Shown here piece after piece: positions 45,707 through 54,915 of a DNA stretch of 64,000 nucleotides (position 1 is the first letter of the stretch; every line of letters starts with the position of its first letter). The DNA is from Rhodoligotrophos appendicifer (GTDB lineage: Bacteria; Pseudomonadota; Alphaproteobacteria; Rhizobiales; Im1). The position numbers were made by a program, and so were the translations under genes. The notes below the pieces were generated by a model that was given only the letters and a program-made list of their open reading frames with translations, had not been told where the DNA came from and did no database searches. The stretch is from contig NZ_VHKL01000011.1 of assembly GCF_007474605.1 (NCBI RefSeq), positions 124,001 through 188,000 on the forward strand. Reading direction: 5' to 3'.

Positions 45707-46834
45707 ATGGATTTCAGGGCACTGCCGTTCGATACGGAAACGATGCTGGCGGGGCTGCGACCCTGGATCGAGTGCGAGAGCCCGACCTGGGATGCGTCGG
45801 CGGTCAACCGGATGATGGACCTGGCATCGAAGGACCTCGCCGAGGCGGGCGCCGAGCTCACGCGCTTTCCGGGGCGCCAGGGCTTCGGGGATTGCGTCCG
45901 GGCGGCGTTTCCGAGCCGGAGCGATGCACCCGGCGTCCTCATCATGGGCCACATGGATACGGTTCATCCCATCGGGACGCTCCAGCAGTTGCCGTGGCGC
46001 CGTGAGGAAGAGAAATGCTTCGGTCCGGGGATCCTGGACATGAAGGGCGGCAACTTCATCGCTCTGGAGGCAGTGCGCCAGCTGCGGCGGGCCGGTCTGG
46101 ACACGCCGCTCCCGGTGACGATCCTGCTCACCAGCGACGAGGAAGTGGGCAGCCCCAGCACCCGGGAGCTGATCGAACAAGAGGCCAGCAAGCACAAATT
46201 CGTCCTGGTGCCGGAACCGGGCATGGCGGATGGCGGCGTCGTCTCGGGCCGCTATGCGATCGCCCGGTACAATCTCGAGGCGGTCGGCAAGCCGAGCCAT
46301 GCGGGCGCCCGGCTGGCGGAGGGACGTTCCGCCATTCGCGAGATGGCCAAGCAGATCCTGGCCATCGGCGACATGACGACGGAAGACTGCACCTTCAGCG
46401 TCGGCGTCGTGCATGGTGGCAAATGGGTCAATTGCGTGCCGACTGTCTGTACAGGCGAGGTGCTCAGCATGGCGAAGCGCCAGAGCCATCTCGATGCGGG
46501 CGTGGCGAAGATCATGGGTCTTTCGGGGCGGCATGACGGGGTGGATTTCACCGTGACCCGAGGCGTGACCCGGCCGGTGTGGGAGCCAGCGCCCAATACA
46601 GTCGAGCTCTTGGAGATCGCGCGCGGGGTCGGGCGATCCCTGGGGGTGGAGCTGAGCGACCGCAGCGTCGGCGGCGGATCCGACGGGAACTTCACGGGAT
46701 CCATGGGGATCGCGACCCTGGACGGGCTCGGCTGCATGGGCGACGGCTACCACACGCTGGAGGAGTATATCACCATCTCCAGCCTCACCCTGAGGGCCAA
46801 GCTGCTGGCGGGCCTGCTGATGGAGCTCCGATAG
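45707..46834 (+). CDS. M20 family metallopeptidase (carboxypeptidase G2-like)
   Basis: A 375-residue di-zinc hydrolase that probably removes an amino acid from an N-acyl or amide conjugate. Metal-binding motifs are MGHMDTVHPIG, GPGILDMKGGN and LLTSDEEVGSPS; the dimerisation/lid domain spans about 180-290, with GKPSHAGARLAEGRSA; and the last ligand His lies in DGYHTLEEY. GAGGAAG precedes the ATG at 45707. Members cleave C-terminal Glu from folates or N-acyl amino acids; the substrate here is not known. Confidence 0.9.
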   Translation: MDFRALPFDTETMLAGLRPWIECESPTWDASAVNRMMDLASKDLAEAGAELTRFPGRQGFGDCVRAAFPSRSDAPGVLIMGHMDTVHPIGTLQQLPWRREEEKCFGPGILDMKGGNFIALEAVRQLRRAGLDTPLPVTILLTSDEEVGSPSTRELIEQEASKHKFVLVPEPGMADGGVVSGRYAIARYNLEAVGKPSHAGARLAEGRSAIREMAKQILAIGDMTTEDCTFSVGVVHGGKWVNCVPTVCTGEVLSMAKRQSHLDAGVAKIMGLSGRHDGVDFTVTRGVTRPVWEPAPNTVELLEIARGVGRSLGVELSDRSVGGGSDGNFTGSMGIATLDGLGCMGDGYHTLEEYITISSLTLRAKLLAGLLMELR

Positions 46835-47397
46835 TGGCGCAGTCGCTCTTCGAGCTCCGGCAATACAGGGTCGCCGACGGGCGGATGCAGGAGGAGATCG
46901 ATCGCGCCCTGACCTGCATCCTGCCGCCGGAAAAAGGGGGGCTGGGGCTTTTCGCGCGCTATGGCATCCCGGCTCCGGTCGGCATGTGGAGAGCAATCAG
47001 CGGGCCGAATCTGCCCTGCGTGGTGTTCGTGTATGAATGGCCGAGCGTGGCGGCCAGGGCCGCCGCGTTCGAGAGCTTCTATGTGGATCCGGCGTGGCAG
47101 GAGGAGCGTGCCCGGAGCAATGGCGGCCAGGAGATCGTGGACCGCTTGGACGATCTGCTGCTCGTCGGCGAAAAGCCTCGCCCGATGACGGCGGGGCAGA
47201 TCTATGAATTTGCGCGGGCGACGTCGGGGAGGGCACCCGAGGGCGTGGTCGCGTCGTTCTCGCCGCTTTGCGGAAACGACATCTCGGATGTCTGGATCAT
47301 TGCCCATTCCTCGCTGGTTGCGGCGGTCGAGACGCCCAGCGACGATCCGGGGTCGCGGCTGTTCTGCGAGCTGATCGATCCGGGCATCGCCGCATGA
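46834..47397 (+). CDS. NIPSNAP-like protein
   Basis: A 187-residue protein that starts with GTG overlapping the peptidase stop (TAGTG). The opening MAQSLFELRQYRVADGRMQE and the later VFVYEWPSVAARAAAFESF, then WQEERARSNGG, match the ferredoxin-like dimeric alpha/beta barrel of NIPSNAP proteins. Such proteins recur in degradation operons with no clear catalytic role. The stop overlaps the next gene (ATGA). Confidence 0.75.
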   Translation: MAQSLFELRQYRVADGRMQEEIDRALTCILPPEKGGLGLFARYGIPAPVGMWRAISGPNLPCVVFVYEWPSVAARAAAFESFYVDPAWQEERARSNGGQEIVDRLDDLLLVGEKPRPMTAGQIYEFARATSGRAPEGVVASFSPLCGNDISDVWIIAHSSLVAAVETPSDDPGSRLFCELIDPGIAA

Positions 47398-47876
47398 GGG
47401 AGGTCTTTCGCATCGGCGTGGCGGGCAGGGCCATCCACATCAGGCGGTGGCCGAGCTGGGAGGCCTTCGATGCCGAAAGGCCGGGGCCGATCGACATGCC
47501 CTGCGTGCTGGCCTATGCCGATGGCGAGGTGCGCCTGGAGGCCACGGACGGCGCGGGTTTCGAGATCCAGCGCATCCGAGTGAACAATGGCGCCGGATCG
47601 GCGGCGCGAACGCTCATCGCGGCAGATCTCGCCGCCTGGCAGGATGCCGGGGCCACAGTGATCGGCAGCTTCGAGATCGTGCATGGCCACGACCTGCCGG
47701 CGCGGGTCCTGATTTTGAACTGGACCAGCATCGAGCAGGCCGGAGCCGCTCAAAGGACCATCGAATCCGATCCGGGAGCCCAAGCACGACGGCGCACCGA
47801 ACGGACGGGCGCCCATCGATCCGCCATTCGCATCAGCAGCCGGCTCTTGGGCTGCACCTTGTCCGTAGCACGCTGA
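47394..47876 (+). CDS. second NIPSNAP-like or related small protein
   Basis: A 160-residue protein beginning MREVFRIGVAGRAIHIRRW. The first half has RWPSWEAFDAERPG and the second has ILNWTSIEQAGAAQRTIESD, both reminiscent of alpha/beta-barrel domains like its neighbour, but the match is weak. The C-terminal 25 residues are basic and low-complexity. It is coupled to the NIPSNAP-like gene by ATGA and may form a heterodimer with it (inference). Confidence 0.6.
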   Translation: MREVFRIGVAGRAIHIRRWPSWEAFDAERPGPIDMPCVLAYADGEVRLEATDGAGFEIQRIRVNNGAGSAARTLIAADLAAWQDAGATVIGSFEIVHGHDLPARVLILNWTSIEQAGAAQRTIESDPGAQARRRTERTGAHRSAIRISSRLLGCTLSVAR

Positions 47877-47951
47877 ATGGCGCGTGCACGTACAGCTTAC
47901 CAAGACGAGAACGAACCATCTGGAGTGGGAATAATGAAGGAGGAGTGGTCA

Positions 47952-49160
47952 ATGAACGCTATTCGATTCACATCGCAGCGGCGGGTGCTTGCCGCCGCAA
48001 TCCTGGCGGCGAGCCTGCCAATGGCACCGGCCATCGCACAGGAGGCGCCCGCCAAGATCGGGCTGTTCCTGGAACTCACGGGGGGATCGGCGTCGACGAC
48101 GTCGGAAGCGAGCCAGTTGGGCGTCGAGCTCGCCATCTCGGAAATCAACGCCGCGGGAGGGATCGGGGGCCGCAAGCTGCAAATGGTGGTCGCCGACACG
48201 CAGACGGATGCAACCGTGGGCGTCGGCGAAATGAAGCGGCTCGTCCTCCAGGACGAAGTGGATTTCGTCTTCGGGCCGGTGATCAGCCAAGTGTTCATGG
48301 CCGCCGCCCCGGTCGTCAATGAGGCGAAGGTCAGTTCCATCGGCTCCACGGGATCGATGGCCATCACTCCGACCTTCGCGCCCTATTATTTCAGCACCCT
48401 CATCAATGCCGAGGTCCAGGCAAAGAAGATGGTCTCGCAGGCCGTCGATGTTCGCAAGGCCAAGAAGGTCGCGATCCTCTCGGATACCGGTGCCCAGGCC
48501 AAGGATTTCGTGGCCGCGGTGAAAAAGGAACTGGAGGCGCGCGGCGTCGAACTGACGGGTACGCAAGAATATCAATACCGGGCTACGGACATGACCCCGC
48601 AGTTTCTGGCGCTGCGCCGGAGCGAACCCGAAGAGCTCCTGTTCTTCACCTCCAGCGGCGAGGATGGCGGTCACGCCCTCAAGAGCCTCAGCGAGCTGGG
48701 ATGGGACATCCATGTGACCGGCAATTGGAGCATCGGTGCGTTTGCGGAGATCGTCGAGCAGATCGCCGGAAAAGAGGCGATGAAGAACGTGACCGGCGCG
48801 AATTACCGCGGGTTCACCTATTGCAAGGGCGGCGAGCAGCCGACGGCCTTCCTCGATCTCGTGGCGAAGGCCAAGACATTCGCACCCGATCGGGCGGCGC
48901 GGGCCTCCATGACCTTCGTGGCGCTGTTCTATGACGCGACCTATCTGATGAAGGCTGCCGTCGAGGGGACAGGAAACAAGTGGGAAGGACCGGCGATCGC
49001 CGCGTGGATCGAGAAGAATGCCGGCTCCGTCAAAGGTGTGACCGGTGTCTACACCCCGTCCGCGACCTCGCATTTCCTTTATGACGCCAATGCCGTGGTG
49101 ACCGTCATTCCGAGCGAGCGTGGCGAAGCCAACATCCAGGAAAGAGCCGACTGCTCTTGA
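47952..49160 (+). CDS. periplasmic substrate-binding protein of the Liv-type transporter
   Basis: A 402-residue type I periplasmic binding protein (Peripla_BP_6). A signal peptide is visible (RRVLAAAILAASLPMAPAIA, with cleavage likely after AIA), then KIGLFLELTGGSAS and AISEINAAGGIGGRKLQMVV, the family's N-terminal core. AAGGAG lies 7 nt before the ATG at 47952. It belongs with livH, livMG and livF upstream and is followed by a strong hairpin. Confidence 0.93.
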   Translation: MNAIRFTSQRRVLAAAILAASLPMAPAIAQEAPAKIGLFLELTGGSASTTSEASQLGVELAISEINAAGGIGGRKLQMVVADTQTDATVGVGEMKRLVLQDEVDFVFGPVISQVFMAAAPVVNEAKVSSIGSTGSMAITPTFAPYYFSTLINAEVQAKKMVSQAVDVRKAKKVAILSDTGAQAKDFVAAVKKELEARGVELTGTQEYQYRATDMTPQFLALRRSEPEELLFFTSSGEDGGHALKSLSELGWDIHVTGNWSIGAFAEIVEQIAGKEAMKNVTGANYRGFTYCKGGEQPTAFLDLVAKAKTFAPDRAARASMTFVALFYDATYLMKAAVEGTGNKWEGPAIAAWIEKNAGSVKGVTGVYTPSATSHFLYDANAVVTVIPSERGEANIQERADCS

Positions 49161-49203
49161 AGCCCACAAGGCTTGGCCGCGCAGACGGCCGCTCTTGAAC
49201 CTC

Positions 49204-49234
49204 GGGACGCATCCAGGCCAACAGGATGCGTCCC
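49204..49234 (+). terminator. strong hairpin after the binding-protein gene
   Basis: GGGACGCATCC and GGATGCGTCCC form a perfect 11-bp stem with a 9-nt loop, 43 nt after the binding-protein stop. Only TTC follows, not a long T-run, so it may be a weak terminator or an mRNA-stabilising structure. It separates the binding protein from the next genes on the same strand. Confidence 0.6.
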
Positions 49235-49266
49235 TTCACACCATCTTCCGAGGAGGGCGCATTCCC

Positions 49267-49911
49267 GTGCCGTCGCTGATTTACACCGCCGAGCTTCTCC
49301 TGGATCAGGAAGACCGAGAACCGTTCCTGCAGTGGTATGCCTATCGGCATGCGCCGGATCTGTTTCCCATCGGGTTCCAGGTCTGCACCTGCTACCAGGC
49401 CGTGATCGGGGACATGACCTTTCTCGACATCTATGAAATCCCCGAATGGGAGATCTTCACCGGCAGGCCGTATGCGCGCATGGCCGAGAAGGACGTCTAT
49501 GCGGGCGAGGTCCTGGCCAAGCGCCGCGACAAGGCCCATACGCTGTACCAGCACCGGCAGCTGGCGCCCGAGGGCGCGACCACCGAGGTGCTGGCCGATG
49601 CGGATTGGGTGTCCGTGCTGCGTTTCAACTCGAGCCTCGATGCCGAGGACATGCAGGCGGCCCTACAAGCCGAGGCGTCACGGCTCGCCGCGGATGGCGC
49701 CACGGGCGTGCGCTTTGCCGAGCGCAGCCGAGACCATCCGGTCTACACCACCCACCGACCCCACTACATGCTGATGGCGGAATGGCCGGAGCGTCCGTCC
49801 TCGGAGGCATCGCTGTTCGACCGTCTGCCGCAGCAGCTTCCCGGGGCCTTGTCGGAGATCACCCCCTTTCTGGGGCGGCGCGTCTATCCCTGGCCGAATA
49901 CCCGCGCGTGA
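49267..49911 (+). CDS. uncharacterised protein, possibly dimeric alpha/beta barrel
   Basis: A 214-residue protein starting with GTG at 49267 (MPSLIYTAELLLDQEDREPF) after GAGGAGG. The pattern LLLDQEDREPFLQWYAYRHA followed by a short strand (FLDIYEIPEWEIF), repeated in a weaker second half, suggests two ferredoxin-like domains. I do not recognise a named family. It lies between the transporter operon and the dehydrogenase, and might act on or bind the pathway intermediate. Confidence 0.6.
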   Translation: MPSLIYTAELLLDQEDREPFLQWYAYRHAPDLFPIGFQVCTCYQAVIGDMTFLDIYEIPEWEIFTGRPYARMAEKDVYAGEVLAKRRDKAHTLYQHRQLAPEGATTEVLADADWVSVLRFNSSLDAEDMQAALQAEASRLAADGATGVRFAERSRDHPVYTTHRPHYMLMAEWPERPSSEASLFDRLPQQLPGALSEITPFLGRRVYPWPNTRA

Positions 49912-49945
49912 GCCATGGCCCGAGATCAAGCTTGAGGAGATCCGC

Positions 49946-50677
49946 GTGAGACTTGAAGGGCGACGTATCCTGATCACGGGAGCCGGTTCGGGGATCGGGC
50001 TCGCCGCGATGCACATGCTGCAGCGGGAAGGTGCGCGCGTCGGCGCGATCGATCTGAAGCCCATGGAGATGACGGCGGGAAGCATTGCCGCGGTGGCCGA
50101 TGTGAGCCGAGAGGATGACGTCATGGACGCGGTCGAGATCCTCGCCAAGGGTCTCGGCGGGCTGGACGGCGTCGTCAACTCGGCAGGCATCGATTTCATC
50201 CGGCAGTTCTCCGAGATGGCGTCGGCCGATTGGCACCGGATCATGGCGGTCAACCTCAACGGGCCGTTTCATGTGTGCAAGGCCGCGCTGCCGCATCTGA
50301 AGCAGGCGGGAGCGGGGACGATCGTCAACATCTCGTCGGCGGCGGGATTGCGTCCTCTCGAACACAGGACGGCCTATTGCGCGTCGAAGGCGGGCCTGGT
50401 GATGTTCACCAAGACCCTGGCGGCCGACCTCGCCGGCGATGATATCCGCGCGAATGTCATCTGCCCGGGGATCGTCGATACTCCCCTGTTCCACGCCTCG
50501 TTCGAACAGGCGGCCGACCCACACGCCGAGCTGGCCCGGATCAAGGACCGCTATGTGATCAAACGGGCGGCGCGACCCGACGAGATCGCCGCGGCGGTGG
50601 TGTTTCTCTCCAGTGCGGAGTCGTCCTATATCACCGGCACGGCGCTTGCCGTCGACGGAGGGCGAAGCTTCCACTAA
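49946..50677 (+). CDS. short-chain dehydrogenase/reductase
   Basis: A 243-residue classical SDR with the cofactor motif TGAGSGIGLAA (residues 11-21), the structural NSAG motif, the catalytic Ser in NISSAAG and the YxxxK pair in AYCASKAG. C-terminal SYITGTALAVDGG is typical of the FabG/BDH-like group. The start codon is GTG. The substrate is unknown; it may oxidise or reduce an alcohol or keto intermediate of the IclR-controlled pathway. Confidence 0.9.
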   Translation: MRLEGRRILITGAGSGIGLAAMHMLQREGARVGAIDLKPMEMTAGSIAAVADVSREDDVMDAVEILAKGLGGLDGVVNSAGIDFIRQFSEMASADWHRIMAVNLNGPFHVCKAALPHLKQAGAGTIVNISSAAGLRPLEHRTAYCASKAGLVMFTKTLAADLAGDDIRANVICPGIVDTPLFHASFEQAADPHAELARIKDRYVIKRAARPDEIAAAVVFLSSAESSYITGTALAVDGGRSFH

Positions 50678-50714
50678 CGCTGCGGGACTCGAGCTTGATT
50701 TTCCACGGTACAGC

Positions 50715-51926
50715 ATGACGGCAAAGGCGGCGGAGCCGCAGATGATGGCGCGGTCCGCCGTTCTCACCACTCTGGGGCTGACGACGGCCGTGCAGGTGTT
50801 GAGCTCCTTCCTCGCTCTCGGGGTTCCGGTGCTCGCTCCGGCGATCGCCGCAGACCTGGCCATCGATCCAGACAGCATCGGCTATTATCCCGCCCTCATG
50901 TATTCCGCTGCCCTGGCGATCTGCATCATCGGCGATCCGCTGCTGTCACGGGCGCGGCCGATGTTGCGCAGCCTGATCTGCGTCGCCGTCAGCACCGTGG
51001 GGTTCGCCCTGCTGCTGGGGGCGAGCCTGCCCATCTTCATGGTGGCGGCCGTCCTGATCGGGGTCGGCTATGGTCCCGTCGTGCCGGCGACCTCACAGAT
51101 CCTGTCGGCGCGGACGCCGAGCCGCTATGCGAACCTGATCTTCTCCCTGAAGCAGTCGGGGGCTCCGCTCGGGGGCGCCCTTGCCGGGCTCTCCCTTCCG
51201 CTTCTGGTGGGGCTGACCGGGGGGTGGTGGAGCACGGTCAGCATCGTCTCAGTCAGCTGTGCCGTCCTGCTGCTCTTGCTCGGGTCTTCGGTTCCGTGGC
51301 TCGACCGCGATGCCGTGCCGATCCGCTCCGCCGGCATGCTGGGACCCATCAAGGCGGTCACCGCGCTTCCCCCGCTCCGGCGCCTGGTGATCATGTCGTC
51401 CTCCTATGGCGCGATGCAGCTGTGCCTGGGCGCCTTCCTCACGGTCTATCTGGTGCATGCGGTCGAGCTCGATCTCGCCTCGGCCGGTTTCATCTTCGGC
51501 GTGAGCCAAGCCGCCAGCATCGTCGGGCGATTGTTCTGGGGCTATGTGGCGGACCGGTTCTTCTCGCCGCGGGCCGTCATGGCGTTTCTCGGCTTCGCCA
51601 TGGCGGCGACCGCACTGGGCGTCGCGAGCTTTACGGCGGACTGGCCGATGGCCGCGGTCCTCGCGGTGGCCTTCCTCTATGGAGCCACCGCCATGGGGTG
51701 GAACGGGGTGCTCCTGGCCGAGGTGGCGCGATTGGCTCCGCCGGGGCAAATCGGCCGGCTGACAAGCGGCGTGATGAGCGCCAATTATGCCGGAGTGGTG
51801 GTGGGCCCGCTCCTGTTCACCGCCATCGCCGCGGCCGCAGACACGCAGCGGGCGGGGTTCATCGCCATGGGCGTCATCACCGCCCTGTGCGCTGCCTTCT
51901 CGCTGGTGAAGTCCGGTCAGCGCTGA
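50715..51926 (+). CDS. major facilitator superfamily transporter
   Basis: A 403-residue, 12-helix MFS permease. The ATG at 50715 (MTAKAAEPQMMARSAVL) is chosen because the upstream frame overlaps the dehydrogenase end. Typical MFS features are GYGPVVPATSQILS and the central loop RLFWGYVADRFFSPR. It resembles CynX/NarK-like or sugar/anion carriers only at a general level. It is the last plus-strand gene of this block and may export a product or import a related substrate. Confidence 0.88.
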   Translation: MTAKAAEPQMMARSAVLTTLGLTTAVQVLSSFLALGVPVLAPAIAADLAIDPDSIGYYPALMYSAALAICIIGDPLLSRARPMLRSLICVAVSTVGFALLLGASLPIFMVAAVLIGVGYGPVVPATSQILSARTPSRYANLIFSLKQSGAPLGGALAGLSLPLLVGLTGGWWSTVSIVSVSCAVLLLLLGSSVPWLDRDAVPIRSAGMLGPIKAVTALPPLRRLVIMSSSYGAMQLCLGAFLTVYLVHAVELDLASAGFIFGVSQAASIVGRLFWGYVADRFFSPRAVMAFLGFAMAATALGVASFTADWPMAAVLAVAFLYGATAMGWNGVLLAEVARLAPPGQIGRLTSGVMSANYAGVVVGPLLFTAIAAAADTQRAGFIAMGVITALCAAFSLVKSGQR

Positions 51927-51960
51927 CCGAGGATACCGTATGGAGGTACGGGCGGTGAGG

Positions 51961-52743
51961 TCAGGAATAGGCTCCGTCGATCGGGAGATCCACGCCGGAC
52001 ACATAGCTGGCGGCTTCCGAGACCAGGAACTCGATGGCCGCCGCCACCTCGTCGGGAGAGCCCGGGCGGGCAATGGGATAGGCGGCGAGCATGCGGGCCC
52101 GCTCGGTTTCGGGCAGGGTATCGAACCGATCGCGGATGCGGGTGCCCGGATCGCCCAGGATCAGTCCGGGGGAGAGGGTGTTCACCGTGATGCCATGGGC
52201 AGCCACGTCCTTGGCAAGCTGCGCCGTGAAGCCGATGAGCGCGGCCTTGGCCGTCGCATAGGGCAGGCGGGCGGTGACGGTGGTGGGCACACCCTTCTCA
52301 CCATAGGCGATGACGGAGGACAGGTTGACGATCCGACCGTAATTGCGCTCGCGCATGGTCGGCATGACGGCGCGGCAGAACAGGAAGGTGCTCTTGAGGT
52401 TGAGCTCGATCACATGATCCCAGACATCGATGTCGATGTCGTCGATCTGATAGGCTTTGCGGGGGCCCGCGCCGCCCGCAATATTCACCAGGATGTCGAT
52501 GCGGCCGAACTTCGCCAGCACAGCGTCGACGCAGGCCGTGACATCGGCCGGCCGCGTCACATCCACGAGCTGCGTCATGATCTCGCCCGGCCCGCCGGCG
52601 AGCTTCCGGCCCGCGGTTTCCAGAGCATCGGAGTCGCGGTCGACAATGAGGACATCCACGTTCCGGGCGGTCAGTCTTGCGGCCGTGGCAAACCCGATGC
52701 CCCCCGCCCCACCCGTCACGATGGCTAATTGCTTCTCAGTCAA
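51961..52743 (-). CDS. short-chain dehydrogenase/reductase
   Basis: A 260-residue SDR with TGGAGGIGFATAA near the N-terminus, NIAGGAG, catalytic Ser in NLSSVIAYG and YxxxK in PYATAKAAL. It is convergent with the MFS gene (34-nt gap) and divergent from the deacetylase. About as long as the dehydrogenase at 49946 but clearly a different paralogue. Confidence 0.9.
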   Translation of the reverse strand: MTEKQLAIVTGGAGGIGFATAARLTARNVDVLIVDRDSDALETAGRKLAGGPGEIMTQLVDVTRPADVTACVDAVLAKFGRIDILVNIAGGAGPRKAYQIDDIDIDVWDHVIELNLKSTFLFCRAVMPTMRERNYGRIVNLSSVIAYGEKGVPTTVTARLPYATAKAALIGFTAQLAKDVAAHGITVNTLSPGLILGDPGTRIRDRFDTLPETERARMLAAYPIARPGSPDEVAAAIEFLVSEAASYVSGVDLPIDGAYS

Positions 52744-52850
52744 CGCAGGACACCTCGCTGGTCACCAGGACGATGGTAGCGTATTTCAATTTCCGTGAAT
52801 GAACAGATCTTTCAGGAGCGCCGGTCGCGGGGCAGGCAAGGATAACGCAG

Positions 52851-53699
52851 ATGAGCTGGATGAATGGTGCGAAATGCGTGGTCATGCTGACCTTCGATTT
52901 CGATGCCGAAACGCTTTGGCTGGGCCGCGATGCCACCAATTGGGATCGGCCGGGCGTCCTCTCGCAAGGTGCCTATGGGGCAAGGGTGGGCGTGCCGCGG
53001 ATCCTCGAGCTGCTGAAGGAGGAGGACCTGCCGGCCACGTTCTTCGTTCCCGGCTGGGTCGCGGAATTCCACCAGGAGAAGGTGGAGGCGATCGTCGCCG
53101 CGGGCCATGAGGTCGGACATCACGGCTATCTGCATGAGTGGATCGATCCCTCGGAGCCCGACCGGGAACGGGAAGCGATCGAGAAGGGGCTCGAGGCACT
53201 GAAGCGGATGGTGGGTGTGGTTCCCAAGGGATACCGATCACCGGCGGGCGAGACCGGCTATCACGTGGCGGAACTCCTGAAGGAGAAGGGCTTCCTCTAT
53301 GACAGCTCCATGCTGGACGATGTCTTTCCCTATCGGATGACGCTGCGCGGCGGCATTCCGGGTGTCGTGGAGATCCCGTGGAGCTGGTCGCTCGACGATG
53401 CGCCCTATGCGTTGTTCAGCATCAAGAATCCGCGGCCGATCTTCACCAATGATCATATCCTGAAGGTCTGGAGCGACGAGTTCGATGCGATCTACCGGTG
53501 GGGCGGGATCGTCAATCTGGTGATGCATCCGCAGGTCACGGGACGACCCTCGCGGCTCGAGCTGCTGCGCCGCTTCATCCAGCACGCCCGGAGGTTTCCG
53601 GATGTTCACTTCGCCGAGGGGACCGAGGTGGCGGAGTGGTTCGTCGCGCAGGAGCCGCCGTTCGAGGCGAGGAAGATCCCCGTGCGCCCGACGCCGTGA
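52851..53699 (+). CDS. polysaccharide-deacetylase-fold hydrolase (PuuE/imidase-like)
   Basis: A 282-residue NodB-fold metal hydrolase. The metal site is built from Asp16/Asp18 in TFDFDAET and His86/His90 in HEVGHHGYLHE; GYRSPAGE and VMHPQVTGRPSR follow. The short form without a signal peptide is closer to allantoinase PuuE and cyclic-imide hydrolases than to cell-wall deacetylases, so opening of a cyclic imide, hydantoin or lactam is a reasonable guess. It lies next to a racemase-like gene and a RidA gene, which fits nitrogen-compound breakdown. Confidence 0.8.
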   Translation: MSWMNGAKCVVMLTFDFDAETLWLGRDATNWDRPGVLSQGAYGARVGVPRILELLKEEDLPATFFVPGWVAEFHQEKVEAIVAAGHEVGHHGYLHEWIDPSEPDREREAIEKGLEALKRMVGVVPKGYRSPAGETGYHVAELLKEKGFLYDSSMLDDVFPYRMTLRGGIPGVVEIPWSWSLDDAPYALFSIKNPRPIFTNDHILKVWSDEFDAIYRWGGIVNLVMHPQVTGRPSRLELLRRFIQHARRFPDVHFAEGTEVAEWFVAQEPPFEARKIPVRPTP

Positions 53700-53708
53700 C
53701 GCAGGAGA

Positions 53709-54467
53709 TCAGATCCCGCGCGGCCAGGCGCGGGGGCGCAGGCCGGCGTGAAACCAGGTGATCATGGAATAGATGTCGTAAATCGGCAGCCCGAGATCTT
53801 CGCGAAGAGCAGCCGCATAAGGCGGCATGTTGGTGCATTCCAGCACGATCGCACCGATCGTCGGGTCCCGCGACACGAGCGCGCGGCCGGCGTCGAGAAT
53901 GTCCTGGCGCGCCAGATCGATGTCCAGATCCGTCTTCTCGGCCTTGATGAGGACGCGAAAGAACTCGCGGCCCTGCTCGGTGCCGGCGATCGGCGTGTCC
54001 GACGGTACGCCCGCGGCTGCCAGATGATCGGGCGTGAGGGTCGCCGCGCTTATGGTGATGATGCCCACGCGCTGGCCCGGGGGGAGGGTCGCCTGAATCC
54101 AGGGGACCTGCATCAATGCGGAGGTCGCCACGGGGACCCGGACATGGGCGGAAATCTCCCGCTGGAACAGAGACAGGAAGCCGCAATTGGTGGTGATGGC
54201 CTCGGCGCCCAGGGCGACCAGGCCCTCCGCGGCCTCCAAGAAGTCCGGGAGGAGGCCATGGCCTTGGCGGAGAACCACTTTTTCAGGGCTGGCACCGCGG
54301 ACCACGCTGTACAAGACGGGAAACGGCCAGGTCTGCGCGTTGCCCATATCGCCGGGGATGCGCGGAAAGCGGGCATCCAGCATGAGAATGCCCAACGGGG
54401 CTCCATAGACGGCCTTGCCGCCCCGAGCCATGGAGGTGAGCGAGGATCCGGCGTGGTGGTCTGACAT
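53709..54467 (-). CDS. Asp/Glu racemase superfamily protein
   Basis: A 252-residue protein with the two active-site Cys of the Asp/Glu/hydantoin racemase superfamily: Cys95 in TTNCGFLS and Cys211 in VLECTNMPPY. Members racemise amino acids or hydantoins, isomerise maleate or decarboxylate arylmalonates; which of these applies cannot be told. The ATG at 54467 (MSDHHAGSSL) is preferred to one 10 codons upstream. It ends tail-to-tail with the deacetylase. Confidence 0.85.
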   Translation of the reverse strand: MSDHHAGSSLTSMARGGKAVYGAPLGILMLDARFPRIPGDMGNAQTWPFPVLYSVVRGASPEKVVLRQGHGLLPDFLEAAEGLVALGAEAITTNCGFLSLFQREISAHVRVPVATSALMQVPWIQATLPPGQRVGIITISAATLTPDHLAAAGVPSDTPIAGTEQGREFFRVLIKAEKTDLDIDLARQDILDAGRALVSRDPTIGAIVLECTNMPPYAAALREDLGLPIYDIYSMITWFHAGLRPRAWPRGI

Positions 54468-54527
54468 CTTGCTCCCCTCATCGCTGAGACCGGTCACACT
54501 CGGATCCGGTCGAGGCTTGGTGCGAGC

Positions 54528-54878
54528 TCAGCGGGCCGCGACCACGACGATCTCGACCAGAAGGTCGGGATCAGCGAGCTCGACCTTGCCGCAGCAGCGG
54601 GTGGGCGTCGCGCCCGGCACAACCCAAGCATCCCAGACCGCGTTCATGGCGGCGAAATGGTCCATGGTGCTGAGCCAGATCTGGGCGCTCAGCAGGCGGG
54701 ATTTGTCGGAGCCGGTCGATGCCAGCAACGCGTCCACCTTGGCCAACGTCTGCCGGGTCTGCTCTGCGATATCGGCTGTCTTGTCGTCGGCGACCTGGCC
54801 GGCAAGGTAGATCGTATCGCCATGGACCACGGCGCGGCTGCGGCGCGTATTCTGATCGAATCGTTGGATGTCAGGCAC
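54528..54878 (-). CDS. RidA/YjgF-family protein
   Basis: A 116-residue RidA-family protein, which deaminates reactive enamine/imine intermediates or protects the cell from them. VVHGDTIYLAGQVADDK and the C-terminal Arg-containing segment GATPTRCCGKVEL (family: the substrate-carboxylate Arg) are visible. It lies between the racemase and dehydrogenase genes on the same strand, which is consistent with an amino- or imino-acid intermediate in the pathway. Confidence 0.9.
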   Translation of the reverse strand: MPDIQRFDQNTRRSRAVVHGDTIYLAGQVADDKTADIAEQTRQTLAKVDALLASTGSDKSRLLSAQIWLSTMDHFAAMNAVWDAWVVPGATPTRCCGKVELADPDLLVEIVVVAAR

Positions 54879-54915
54879 AATTTTGCTCCGGGATCTGAGG
54901 CAGGCTCGGTTGCGA

